A stretch of 64,000 bases of DNA from the NCBI GenBank assembly GCA_039566865.1, contig CM076944.1:22685001-22749000 (forward strand), written 5' to 3'. The translations under genes were made by a program, and so were the position numbers. This stretch comes from Aurelia coerulea (lineage: Eukaryota; Cnidaria; Scyphozoa; Semaeostomeae; Ulmaridae). Numbering within the stretch: position 1 is the first letter of the stretch; each line of letters starts with the position of its first letter. Positions 1 through 23,398 of this stretch are shown in pieces. The notes beneath the pieces were generated by a model that was not told the DNA's origin, searched no databases, and worked only from the letters and a program-made list of their open reading frames with translations.

Positions 1-56
1 GGGTAAGTAACTAAGTGGTTTTCCATAACAGCGCTTTCGTACGATGCGCGTAACAA
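1..56. repeat. left copy of an inverted terminal-type repeat
   Basis: These 56 bases return in inverted orientation at 8112-8167 with almost no differences, so 1-8167 could be one large inverted-repeat-bounded unit. The window edge cuts the left end, so neither the true terminus nor a target-site duplication can be checked. Which element family this is I do not recognise. Confidence 0.6.
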
Positions 57-2000
57 ACAAATGACCATATAAGGATTCTGCCATGCCACGAACTTTGCGA
101 ATTTTCGCAAAAAATATTGTGATACGGGGGAAACCGGGAAGCAAGAAGCTAAGCTGTGGTGCTTCAAGAGCGGGAAAATCTGAATTGTGAATTCGGCAAG
201 CTACGAGCTGAAGAAAGGACTGCACTCTGCACTGAAGATTCAATTTGAGGGAATTGGTGCTGATATGTGTTTTATAGTCATGGATTCGAAGCGTGGTTGC
301 AGGTATTTGAAACGTTTCATTTCTTTAATCTCCTAATTCTGTAAAGAAGTCCATCAAACATCCTTATTATTTGTTTGATGCTTTATTTTTGTTCTCAATG
401 AAGTTAGGCCTAGACCAGTCTAGGCCTAGCTACTTTTTGGCGCCACTCTTTGAAGTTTAGTCTTGACAACAAACTTTGGTATATATACAGACACTATGCA
501 GATATTTAGCTATGAATTTGATAAAAAGGCCAGGCCAGCTTGGCTGGGGTTGCTGTGTGAAACTGGTCACGACCAGTGAAGCAAGCCGCTCATAACAAAC
601 TTTAATAAAGCTCCACTTTGCTGCACATTTGTAAACCTGATAGTGCCTGAATTCAACATTCCCAATCCATCAAGGATTGATGAAATACTGATTTGCGAAC
701 TTTTTAAAAGTGATGAACATGCGGAAATTGAAGTTGATGAAGCATTTGACATTTACACCAACAAGCCACACAAAAAAGAGGGGTATAGCAGTGAATAAGA
801 AGAGTTTATTTCGAGAGATGATATATGCTGTTGAGGGTTTTTGGAGATCAAACTGTGAAGAAGAGGAGGAAAAGTTGTCAATAAAGGGGAACCAAGAAAA
901 TTTATGAACTAAAACTGTCCATCTTAATTTCACGTTTTTTTTTTTGGAAAAACAGCTCATAAGAAACTGAAGATAACTTGCAACTTGCACTCAAAAGATT
1001 TATTTACACTGAACAGTTATAGCAACTTAACTTTGCATGCGAATCATGTATTATTACTTGTTTATGAGACTTTACTCACTAATTTAGCAGAGTTTTGGCA
1101 GCCCTTCAAAAAAATAGATTAACTCTGCATTTCCCGCATTTAAGAGTAACAGAAACTGAAACACATTGGAATTTTTTGGAAGGAAAAGGTATCTTAAAAT
1201 AAAGTGTGAGTGAACTTCCTTGTCTGAAAGAATTTGCCACATTTAGAACTCTAACCAGGACCTAACAATGCATGCTGTAATGTAGGTAGGATAAAGTTTG
1301 TTGGAGGAAATGTAGACAATTTCATGAAAATCATGATTCATGTGTTTGTAGTGTTTGTCCCACTTTGAAACCTCTAAGAATGTTGTGATTGTGAAGTTTG
1401 ATTTAACAGTTCACAATGAATCATTTTCCAACCACCAGCATTACCCCCATTTACCCCATCACCTACCCATCTTACCCCTGCAAACCCTCATCTCATTTTC
1501 CCAATGCTCAGCAATGTTTTTACCTGTCATTGAATTTGATCATTTATTTCCTTTTAAAAGTCACAATTGCTCCATGTTCATTGTCTCAAGAATGAACTAC
1601 CCTTCTGCAAATATCATGAAGAAGACCATAGCAGCACAATTTGTCTTTATTTTTATCATTTATGAATATGGCCTATGGCCAGTAAAGGCAATTCATCTGT
1701 TTTCGTAAGAACATCATCTGTGCATGTGCATACTCTTTCATTTCTTTCAGGTGGGTGTATATATTGGAATTGCAAGCAGGATAGGGTTGAAAAAAGTTGT
1801 GAATACTCCTTTGCGTGATCTTACAAATTTTCACCAAGGGGTTGATTTTCAGTTGTTGGCAGGTTGGCGGGAAAACTTGTTCTCCAAAAATAAGCAATTT
1901 AATGCCTGGCAAGCCGCATTGTCTGCTGGTGTCTTTGTTCTGTGTCAAACAACAATGGTTTGCCACAATAATTTATAACATTCATTTCAGGTTGAGGTTG
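57..2000. other. no gene recognised; AT-rich spacer
   Basis: Apart from the coding-like stretch at 580-798 I see no supported gene here. A second open stretch at 1724-1978 follows a good acceptor (tttctttcag, ending about 1750) but has no recognisable motif and is left unannotated. Direct GT-AG or repeat structure is not evident in the remainder. Confidence 0.4.
580..798 (+). pseudogene. coding-like open stretch, unidentified
   Basis: A 72-codon open frame directly follows an in-frame TGA at 577-579 and stops at TAA 796-798. The frame is also open for some 35 codons upstream of that TGA, which suggests a real coding segment broken by one nonsense change. The product is acidic in its second half (it includes RIDEILICELFKSDEHAE). 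I do not recognise the family. It may be a decayed exon, a transposon gene inside the inverted-repeat unit, or a chance open frame; other frames here are also open for 40 codons or so. Confidence 0.25.
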
Positions 2001-3976
2001 CCTGTACGAAAATACAAGGCCATGTACAAGCCTTGTAGTTATGGCCTTGTAACCTTGTAATAGCCTGGAATAGCCTTGCTGTAACCTTGTAAATACCTTG
2101 AAAAATGCTAATTAGCCTTGTAGAAGCCTTGTTGAAACCTTGTGTTAGACTGGTTGCAGCTTGGAATCTTACTGATAGCCTTGTAATTTTCTGACAAGGT
2201 TAGTACAAGGAGCATATGAGTCAAATCTTTCAATAGGGCACAGGGAAACCCGCAAATCTTCCAATTTCACGCCTATAAGCCAATGATACCGTCGTATTCC
2301 GATCACATGACTGAAAATAAGGCTTTCGAGATAACTTTTCCAGTACCTTCACGAAAATAAAAATGGATATTCGACTAATAGAGATACAGAGCTGGTTTTA
2401 CCACGAATCGATTCGAGAGGCCCCACTCCACATTTTTTTTCTGCATTTGGTTAAAATCTCGTCAGGGATCGGCGTTACATCGAATTTCATTCCTTCGAAA
2501 ATTGGCCTATGTTCAAGAATTCTTCAGGAACGCTACAAATAAGATATAGCTTCCAAAATTTCACATGTTACGTGAATTATGTCCAGGAATAACATGAAGA
2601 TATTGTTTGTGTGATTTTCAAAAATCCTAGACGAATTAAAGCTATTTGCTGCGGAGAAAGCTAATGGGCCTACCTTCACCCGCAGCAAAATCCCAGTAAT
2701 CGGCATTAAATCACTCTTTTTCGCAATAATAACCAGCGGATACATTAACGAATAACTTCACCACAAAGCCACTTTCTTTCCACCATTTTATCATCGATAA
2801 TTTCGATAAAATATGACAAGACTTTACAGCCTCTGCAGCAAACCGTCCAACTACCGTCGATTCAAAGTTTTCTTGTTGCAAACACCAGGAAAGCTTGCAT
2901 AAAACAAAAGGTTGTGCAAGGCTCAGGTCTCCCATATGACACAGCAAATTGTTACCTTTGATAATAGATTGTACACCTTTGAGAATAGATTGCATGGGAA
3001 ATTTCTTTACACAAATTATGTACTTTTCCGATGTGACAAAGAAATTTGCAATCTTTGAGAAATGTTTTAATTTCTCTTTATTTTACAACGATAGAATGCC
3101 TCCAGGAGTGTGCAATATATTCTCAAAGGTGTCATTTTGCTGTGTCATATGGGAGACCTAAGTCTTGCAAAACCTTTTGTTTTATGCAAGTCTTGCAAGA
3201 CTTCCAACGTGTTTGCAACAAGAAAACTTTGAATCGACGGTAGTTGGACGGTTTGCTGCAGAGGCTGTAAAGTCTTGTCACATTTTATCGAAATTATCGA
3301 CTATAACATGGTGGAAAGAAATTGGATTTGTGGTGAAGTTATTCGTTAATGTATCCGCTGGTTATTATTGCGAAAAAGAGTGATTTAATGCCGATTACTG
3401 GGATTCTGCTGCGGGTGAAGGTAGGCCCATTAGCTTTCTTCGCAGCAAATAGCTTTAATTCGTCTAGGATTTTCGAAAATCACACAAACAAATATTTTCA
3501 TGTTATTCCTGGACATAATTCACGTAACATATGAAATTTTGAAAGCTATATCTTATTTGTAGCGTTCCTGAATAATTCTTGAATATAGGCCAATTTTCGA
3601 AGGAATAAAACTCGATGTAACGCCGATCCCTGACGAGATTTTAACCAAATGCAGAAAAACAAATGTGGAGTGGGGCCTCTCGAATCGATTCGTGGTAAAA
3701 CCAGCTCTGTATCTTTATTACTCGAATATCCATTTTTATTTTCGTGAAGGTACTCGAAAATTTATCTCGAAAGCCTTATTTTCAGTCATGTGATCGGAAT
3801 ACGACGATATCATTGGCTTATAAGCGTGAAATTGGAAGATTTGCGGGTTTCCCTATGCCCTATTGAAAGATTTGACTCATATGCTAGTACAAGGTCATAA
3901 CAAGGTCATAATCCCCTCTACAAGGCTAAAACTTGGCCTGTACAAGGCCAAGTTTAGCCTTGTATTTTTGTACAGG
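2001..3976. mobile_element. terminal-inverted-repeat element rich in CCTTGTA motifs
   Basis: The ends are inverted copies (CCTGTACGAAAATACAAGGC on the left, its near complement on the right). The left part, about 2010-2200, and the right part, 3890-3970, are built from degenerate CCTTGTA / TACAAGG units, a layout typical of small non-autonomous elements with subterminal repeats. No transposase is visible. A second palindromic element (2211-3885) has inserted inside it, so the original unit was only about 300 bp. Confidence 0.6.
2211..3885. mobile_element. 1.7-kb palindromic (foldback) element with 9-bp duplication
   Basis: The two halves are near-perfect inverted copies of each other, each roughly 800 bp, meeting near 3000-3045. 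The element begins AGCATATGAGTC and ends with the complement. It is flanked by identical 9-bp sequences AGTACAAGG at 2202-2210 and 3886-3894. Long inverted arms plus a 9-bp target duplication fit a Mutator-like (MULE) foldback element; other superfamilies with 8-10 bp duplications remain possible. The short mirrored open frames in the arms are incidental. Confidence 0.8.
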
Positions 3977-4160
3977 TGGTGACCATGATTGTTTTGTTAA
4001 AGGAGCCCCTGATAGAGTTAATACCATTAAAGATCTTTGTTTACTTGTCAGCAAAGTATCCAGTGGCAAGCTTTGTATTGGGTGTACAAATCCTGACTAT
4101 GTATTTTGGAGGTGTATGACACTGGTGGTGTGCGGAGGAAGAGAGTTGTCACTCATTTAG
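3977..4160 (+). pseudogene. coding-like segment next to a transposon, unidentified
   Basis: Directly after the right end of the 2001-3976 element an open frame runs to TAG at 4158-4160. It encodes a Cys-containing peptide with the stretch VSSGKLCIGCTNPDY. On the other side of the element an acceptor-like tttcag ends at 1990, ten bases before the insertion, so the element may have landed just inside an exon. I do not recognise the protein family. Confidence 0.3.
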
Positions 4161-6255
4161 GTTCAGGGTTTCTTGATTATTATGTGTTGTTGTAAATTGT
4201 GGAGTCTTATGTTTTGAAGGGTATTCTAAGTTTTGTAAAATGTGTGCTGAGTTTGATGTTGTATTGAGACAGACTAGGCTATTCAGGCACAGATCAGATA
4301 CTGTAATAATTCACGAGACCACGGTAAAGAAACCATAAGTACCTTAGGAGAGATGAGACGCTAGATTGACTTGAGATATGAAATCACCCACCTAATATTA
4401 ATATCATATACTATTATACTATAAATATTACCATAGGACTGTGACACAAAGAGGATATTTAGGGACATGCTGCATCTGTTGCTCATTTGAACTTTGCATA
4501 ACAGGCTGAAAGGTTTCTTATCCCATGGTTAAGAAAGCTCAAGTGATTTCATTTTTCTCCATACACAATTCAGTTCACAGCAAAAAAGAACCTATATTTG
4601 GGATGCCACAAATGCTACATCGAATGACTTCAGAAACAAAGTGCAAATGAAAATTAGGAACTGATGATAATGATTTATGAAAACGAATTGATGTTAAAAC
4701 TAACTACCAACGTTTTCATACGCCCTAGAGAAGCATAGCTTATCGAGTCTAGGGCGCTTACAATAATAGCAAAACCTAACAACAGCAATTTAAAACATTA
4801 ACTACAAGTACCATATGATTAGAATATAACGTGTTTAAATGCAATAAAAATTACTTGAATACAACAGCGGTTAGTTATGAAAAAAGTAAAATTATAATGA
4901 TTATGATAATGATAGTAATACTGCAATAGAATATAATAAGGATAATCCATAGATTGACGAAAAAGGGAACAAGCTTATATTTCTATCCTGAAGCTACAGT
5001 AAACCAGAATAAGAAATTAATTAAAGGTAGGAGCCTATTTGATACTCTTTCAGAGCTTTAAGATAGCTTGTTAATGCCTGCGAATAGACATCATTCAGTG
5101 CTTAAACCAAGTTCAATAACTTTCTGCTGAGATATCTCCATGTCAAATTATTTCAACAGGACATTTGTTGAAATCTGATTATAAATCATTGAGTGTGTCT
5201 GTATGCAGCTTTGAAAGAACACTAATTGTACTTTTTATCATGAACAAGAGTAGTAAGTAGTATTAATTCCAATAAAGAGTTAAATTGAAAATAAAGATAA
5301 TTTTATCTGAATAGCTTCCTTGAATCCAAGTAAGGTTTGTGATGTAAAGACAGTATTTCTAGGAGGGTCTTGGCAGCAATCTCAAAGGTTTGTAGTGGGT
5401 CATACTGTACCTCTGTATCACAGCATTCTTCATGGGCTTCACCCCTGTTCAGCACCTCTCTACCTGAGCCCCTTAGTTATTAATCTAGCTCTACACTACA
5501 CCACTGCCCACAAATATGCCACATGTCCACATTGTACCAATGTTAGCCAAACCAGGGAAATTTTACCAAAAATTGATATTATTGTAAGAATATTTTGAAG
5601 CCTCACAGCATCTGGCAGAAAAGTTGAAATTGCAAATTTCAAGCCAATTACTTCAGTTCTAAATATCTATTCTAAATTGATGCTGAAGCATCCTATGAAT
5701 TGCTACAAAACGATATACTGTACCAGCAAAGGACAGGTCTTCTCCTCTGTGAGGTTTAATTTCCTTTCACGTGCCGCTGGTAGATTTTTTGTTGTCTTCA
5801 ATAGACAGCTTCTGTTCCCTTGAGGGTTAATGGTCATATGGTTCCATTATATATCCCACACCAAATGCCTGAGCCTTAAATAAACAAAGGAGACTCCCAA
5901 TTTTTCTATGAAAGTCATAGAGATGCGAAAAGCGTAGAAGACCGCACATGATTTCACTGAAGATATGACCACAAGGAACATTTCACAAATTTTGAAGAAT
6001 CAAATCTTGATATGTTCCTTGCAACCATCTTTAGCACAATCATCCCATGCAAAACTATACTCCTGGCTGCAAACCCCAACCTTGCCCAAGTATAAATGAA
6101 TGACTTCTTTCAGTCACCACAAAACACATAAATGACACACATTTTCAAAGTAGCAGCAACTCATTTTTCAAAAAATCATATCAAAGTTGTTTCACACAAA
6201 TTCTGCTGAATACTGAAATGCTATACAAAACAAAAGTCAAAACTATGCTATGGAT
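4161..6255. other. AT-rich sequence without recognisable features
   Basis: I see no gene, tandem array or inverted repeat that I can support in this stretch. A short palindrome around a GCCCTAGA core lies at about 4722-4752 and has no flanking duplication. Open frames such as 5320-5598 show no domain motif. Confidence 0.5.
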
Positions 6256-6837
6256 CAGTGGTGGACAATTTGAAGAAAAAGGGTTATCATCACCCCCCTC
6301 CCCCTCATGTTGGCCAGAAAAGATCTGTTGTTTGAAAACAATGGTGATGAATATTCTTTCTGACAGAAACAATACACGTTTTTTTATAAGAAACTTGGAT
6401 CAGCACACTTAGTACTAAAAGTTTCTTAATTTCTCATGAAAATTTCGGTGTTTTAGTAGTAAAAGTTTCTTAATTAGTTTCTTATTTTTTTGGGCCTAAA
6501 ATTGCGGTATTGTTCAAAGTTGAGCCTTCTTCTCGAGAAAGGGCTTCCATTTTGCATTGACATTGTCATCAAGAAGAAGCCATGCACATCAAGGCAAAAA
6601 TGTACCAATTTTGCAGTTAAAAGTCAAGAAAAGGCGAATTTACCTTTGTTAGAGAGACATAGAATAAGAGAGACATAAAGAAATAAAGTTTTAGAGTTTC
6701 TTAACTGTTCTTGAGCGTAGTACTAGAGTTTCTTAAATTTTTGGTCATCGTAGTACTAGTTTCTTATAAACCAGTTTTCTTATAAAAAAAAACGTGTAGA
6801 TATTGGCCATCAATATCTGGCAAAATGCCCACCACTG
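6256..6837. mobile_element. hAT-like non-autonomous element (582 bp)
   Basis: The ends read CAGTGGTGGACA and the complement of CAGTGGTGGGCA, the CAG-type terminus usual for hAT elements. The flanks are CTATGGAT (6248-6255) and CTATGAAT (6838-6845), an 8-bp target duplication with one mismatch, again as in hAT. Inside it, 6373-6797 is bounded by a second inverted pair (ACACGTTTTTTTATAAGAAA type), suggesting a nested element or an internal hairpin. No transposase frame is present. Confidence 0.7.
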
Positions 6838-8059
6838 CTATGAATGTCAAATGCAGATGCTATGGATTTAATTGATACAAAAAGTCTTGCAGTAATTTGT
6901 CCACATTGAATTATTGAATCTGAGTTGAGCTTCTTTATAAAAACTATTTTCAATGTATAGAATCATGATTAAATGGACCTCTTCACATTTTTAGGGTCTG
7001 CAGAGGTTAAATGGGTAGGCTGTGGGTAAAATGAGCAATGTTAATAATTGCTGAAATGGTAGATCATGGACTGTTTGATCAACATTCAATATTTCAAGGA
7101 GGGTGGCTATATTATACTAAATGTGTGTAGCTAGAGAAAATCTGAATCAGATTATTTTGATGAGAAAAATTCGCATTTTTGCCTTGCATATTTTACCCAA
7201 ACCCATCAGACTTATGCAACAGATTTCCCGCCTATTGCGCGAATGAAGAGGATGTGCAGTCCTAGCTGATAGGCTTCTTGTATATAAAAGAGGCAAAAAG
7301 AAAACAGAAGGATAGGCCCTCATGCCCACATCAGCTGCATAGCTGCCATATACCCAGCCTGTGTTAACAAGTAAACATTGATTCCTTGCTTGCGAGGACA
7401 CAAGCAAGTGTTTATTCTTAGTTGATGGTGTGGCCAATTTGAATTTCAATCAGATATATTTACATCCTTCTATTTATTGTCAATACAAGGTCTCTGCATT
7501 CTCTACAACAGTACCTACTCCTGAAATGAATAGATCAAATGCAAATAGGGCTTTATCAACAAAAGCCACATATTTCATGAAACCATGTCTTTTATTCCTC
7601 GATCCTTCGACCTTTAGTATTTGTTGTTGTTCTTCCGTTCTTCGTTGATGGTGTTTTGGGTCAAATTGGCATTGGCCTACCACAACCATATCAGCACAGT
7701 CTTCAGGCCTACTCTAACAAGCCAGCCATGTCAAGAAGGATTCGTGGTCTCAGCTTGTTCTGGCGTCTCCTTGGCTCATTTTTTGCTTCTCCATTTGTAT
7801 TTGTTTGTTCGTTGACACAAAGAAGAACGGCCTTTTCCTTGAATCGCCATCATCCTTGCGAAGCCACTCTCCAGTCTCCGATTACTCCAAATAGTTTGTT
7901 TTTTCAAACATGTCCTTGACGGAGGAGTAAGCCGATAACAATCTGAATATTATTCCTCTCAGCTGCGCTTCCAGTACATAAACTTTTGATAGAATAACCC
8001 CCTGATTACAAGAGAACCTATTGTGAAATTCCTATTGTTACTCATCCGCCACCGCAGCA
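6838..8059. other. no gene recognised
   Basis: Several open frames of 60-100 codons lie on both strands around 7147-7919, but none has a domain motif, a matching splice frame or a partner elsewhere. I leave them uncalled. Confidence 0.4.
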
Positions 8060-8161
8060 AAATTGTTACGCGCATCGTACGAAAGCGCTGTTATGGAAAA
8101 CCACTTAGTTAAATTGTTACGCGCATCGTACGAAAGCGCTGTTATGGAAAACCACTTAGTT
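8060..8161. repeat. 51-bp unit in two tandem copies, right inverted repeat
   Basis: Two copies (8060-8110 and 8111-8161) are virtually identical. The outer one, extended to 8167, is the inverted partner of 1-56. This is a duplicated terminal repeat of the unit that starts at the window edge. Confidence 0.75.
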
Positions 8162-8167
8162 ACTTGC

Positions 8168-9532
8168 CCATTCAAATCTTCTCGCTCGCTACGCTCGCTC
8201 GCTCCTTCGGAGAGGTAGCTCGCTTCGCGAGCAATGCTCCTCCGCAGAGGACTTAAGGTAGTAGTATCGAATAAAAATTTCCAACAAAATTTCCTACAAA
8301 ATAAAGGTGTCCGCAATGCTCCATGTCCTGACATGGTGACTCGAAATTTGAAAAAAATTGCCTCCGTTTCAGCATAAAAAAGAATGGGAGGAGCATGATC
8401 ATCCTCTGGGGTGGAACACCATATATCATAAATGTGTCCAGCATGTAAAAGTTTGTTAGTCACTTATTGGAGTCCTTTAGAAGCCGAAAGATGTCGTTAT
8501 TCTAAAGCTGAAAATTGAGTGAAATTTGATCGCAATTTCTAGTTTGTCGCAAGACTGTCAAAAATAGTCTCCAAGTAAAATTGTCTAAAACTCTAGTATG
8601 CCATGCCATGATGATATAAACTTCCACATCAAAGTTGGCATTTCTGCTACCAATTGATTGGCAGCTCATTGCAATCGATTCAAAACTTATGATTGCGCAA
8701 ATCGGCGACGATACTTGATTTTAGGACACCCGATCAATCGCTATATGCCCATCATTCCTCTCTAAGCTAGAAGTTTTGGATTTATTCAAATGAACTTATA
8801 ATCACTTTGATCACCCTTCGAGGTTTTGAGTGTAATCCTTCGAGTATCAGCTTTGCTTGAATAAACCATTTCACAATTTTGAGAAAGGGACTGACGAGAA
8901 CATAGCCATTTCTGCCAGCATTGGCAACAGGGAAGAAATCTAGGGAGTCCTCTCTTCTGCAGTGACAGCTGTATGGCTTGCAGGTCGGTCGCATCTCTGT
9001 GGAAATTTGAGTTCTTTTCGATTTATGTACACCTTTCGAGATTTATATGATACTTATTTAATATGGTATGTAGTTTCTCTGGATGACAAAAGGCCTAACT
9101 TCATTGTAAGTCGGCTGGACCAAAACTGAGCCGCTTCAGACCTAAACTGAGCCGCTTCAAAGTCACCAGTGAATACCCGAAATATAGTGGCTCAAAATAC
9201 ACTCACAAATGGACGAGAGGATGACAAGATGGTTCAATCGTCTAGGGTAGAAGACTTACAATATCAAACAACGAAAGTATCATATAGTATTGACAGTTGT
9301 AAAGATTTCGAAAATGACTCAAGTTTTAACCAGATGCGACCGAACTTCTAGCCAGACAATTGTCACTAAAGAGGAGAGCATTCCCCAGGTTTTCTATTTG
9401 TTGCTAAGGCTGGCAGAATTGGCCGCGCTCTCCTCAGCGCCTTTCTCCAAACTGCAAATGGTCCATTAGATACCGCCACACTCTGGTTCCTATTAGATAA
9501 TTGCTTTGATGAATCATTTTATTCTTTGCAAG
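8168..9532. other. spacer or upstream IQCB1 intron
   Basis: GC-rich tetramer-like DNA (gctcgct / tcgcgag) at 8180-8250 resembles the arms of the element at 58837-59963. A doubled motif aaactgagccgcttca lies at about 9126-9160. The upstream exon of IQCB1 must end with two bases of a split codon before 9533; I could not find it here. Confidence 0.4.
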
Positions 9533-21535
<12,003 letters not shown>

Positions 21536-22350
21536 AGATAAGAAATTATAGGTAAGCCATTTTCCATAGGCTCAGTTTTTGGATACTGTGCACAGAGATG
21601 GACACTCCTGTGTAGATTGCTGTGGGCTGCTGCTGTCGGCGAAGCTATCCTTCTGGTCAGTCACCAATCATAGTCTTTCGCATTTTTTTCAAATGAAATA
21701 GCATTGTTACCTCTAGAATTTTGGGGGCTCATCTCATCGTTGCCTAAATGCCACCACTACTACTCTCGCTGCATATTGAGATGTTTCAACAGTATAAACA
21801 TCATAGATTTTCAATTGATTTTGAAAGAAAGAATTGCACCTACGTTGCAGGCTATCTACCGTACCGGGCGACCCAATAAATGTGAGACTTTTTGAAAAAT
21901 TGCCGAAATTTGATTATTTTACCAATCACGAAATTTTCTTTTTGTGTATTTGTGTCAAGGACCAAATAATTTTAACCGATGATCGTTACTTTATTCTATT
22001 GGGACACAGGTGATGAATTAAAGGTTTGAAAATATTCGTTTTCAGCGATAGTATTTTACCAAATATTGAATTTTAGACCAAAAAGCTATTCTGTGTGATT
22101 TCTTATAAACTTTTGAGTTTTGCATGATAAAAGAGCTTGTCAAGGACGTTGGTGACAAATTTAAGTGATGTTGCGGGATGAAAATTCAAAATGAAAATAC
22201 TTTCCTTTGATTTCGGAGTATGCTTCAAAACAAAGTGATTGCTAACAGCACAAATTCCCGCAAATTCAAAGCCATTTCAAGACTTTGCAATGTGTCTAAG
22301 ATTACAGTTAGTAACCCGAGTTAAAAGATGAGATCTCATGGATTTATATA
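21536..22350. other. 3' flank of IQCB1
   Basis: Nothing recognisable beyond the 3' flank. I see no convincing AATAAA signal close to the stop codon; a spliced 3' UTR is possible given the donor-like gtaagc after the stop. Confidence 0.4.
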
Positions 22351-22565
22351 TACCGGGTGTCCCAAAATGATGTATTATTGTTTGATTGCTTGTATGTCCA
22401 TATACAATGAACGGATTTTCAACAACTTTGTTTTATTTGATTGCCTAAAGGCTAAATTGGATGTCAAGATGTTGGTTGTGGTTTTACCAGTTTTTGAAAA
22501 TCGGTTCATCCGTGATGGACATATAAGCAATCAAACGATATTACATCATTTTGGGACACCCGGTA
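22351..22565. mobile_element. 215-bp mariner-type MITE, well preserved
   Basis: It begins TACCGGGTGTCCCAAAATGA and ends with the exact complement. Inverted arms of about 50 bp include GATTGCTTGTATGTCC. The outer TA on both sides fits a TA target site. This is the cleanest copy of the TIR family also seen at 10796, 34108 and 34542. Confidence 0.9.
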
Positions 22566-22859
22566 GTCTATTGTATTTGACAATCCAGCGTGTGGTCAAA
22601 GAAAGCACAGCCAAATAACACAATGATGTGTTTTGACAGCGAAATTTTGATGATTTTTCGAAAGTTTTTTCTCTCCTTGGGTCACCTGGTACAGGGCAGC
22701 ATTTACGTTCGTTGGACTCCACAGAATACTGCTTTACTTATAGAGTTTACTTAAATGACAATGGGCAGTTTCAAATCTACTCTAACTTATTTTCAAAGGA
22801 TGTGAAGTTATGCTTTAAAACCGAACTATTCGTATTGTCTGCAGTTAATGCTACAATAA
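22566..22859. other. short spacer
   Basis: No feature recognised between the MITE and the next foldback element. Confidence 0.4.
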
Positions 22860-23398
22860 GATCTGCTACTTTTGATTGACACCTAATTACAAGGTGGTTA
22901 ACGATTGCGAAGAAAGGAAATTATATGCGCGGTCGGCCAAATCAGAAACGAAAACAAAGCAAGCCGCAGAAATTGCTCTGAATCCAACGTCGCTAGCTCG
23001 CTCGTTTTGCATTTCAGAAATGGTTTTTAAGAGCAAACAAGAAGAAGGATATTTCTGAACATCTGCCTCGGGTATTTTATTCGTTTGGTTCAGAAGGTGA
23101 TTGGGAGGCGATTAAATTCTCGCATTTTTTGGGCGTAATGTAATTACAACACTTACTGCTGATCTTCTAAATCAAGCAATTAAAATGCCCGAGGTAAAGG
23201 TTCGATATATCCTCCTTCTTCGCAAAATGCTCATGTTTGCTCTTAAAAATCATTTCTGGAATGTACAGCGAGCGAGCTAGCTACCTGGGTTTCATATTTC
23301 AGTTTTTGTTTATGACTTGACCAACCTGGCATAGAATTCCCTTTGTTTGCAGTTGCTAGTCGCTTTGTACTTGGGTGCCCATCAAAACTAGCAGATCC
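22860..23398. mobile_element. foldback element of the AATTCAAAGCGATTAACG family
   Basis: The arms (about 22868-23090 and 23165-23395) are inverted copies carrying CTAGCTCGCTCGTT, CATTTCAGAAATGGTTTTTAAGAG and GAAGAAGGATAT motifs. The same sequence makes up the foldback at 53801-54399 and half-units at 41560 and 43580. This copy is the most diverged. No transposase is seen. Confidence 0.7.

Noticed and set aside
1724..1978. Open stretch after a good acceptor
   Set aside because: No recognisable motif, no donor in phase and no neighbouring exon.
8038..8463. 141-codon open frame (-)
   Set aside because: It runs through the tandem 51-bp terminal repeat and GC-rich repeat DNA; the repeated peptide merely mirrors the DNA repeat.
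9354..9459. Possible upstream IQCB1 exon (encodes QVFYLLLRLAELAALSS)
   Set aside because: It faintly recalls the N-terminus of the family but lacks a convincing donor and the phase needed to join 9533.
22328..22618. 96-codon open frame (+)
   Set aside because: It is a read-through of a mariner-type MITE; the sequence pattern is that of the inverted arms.
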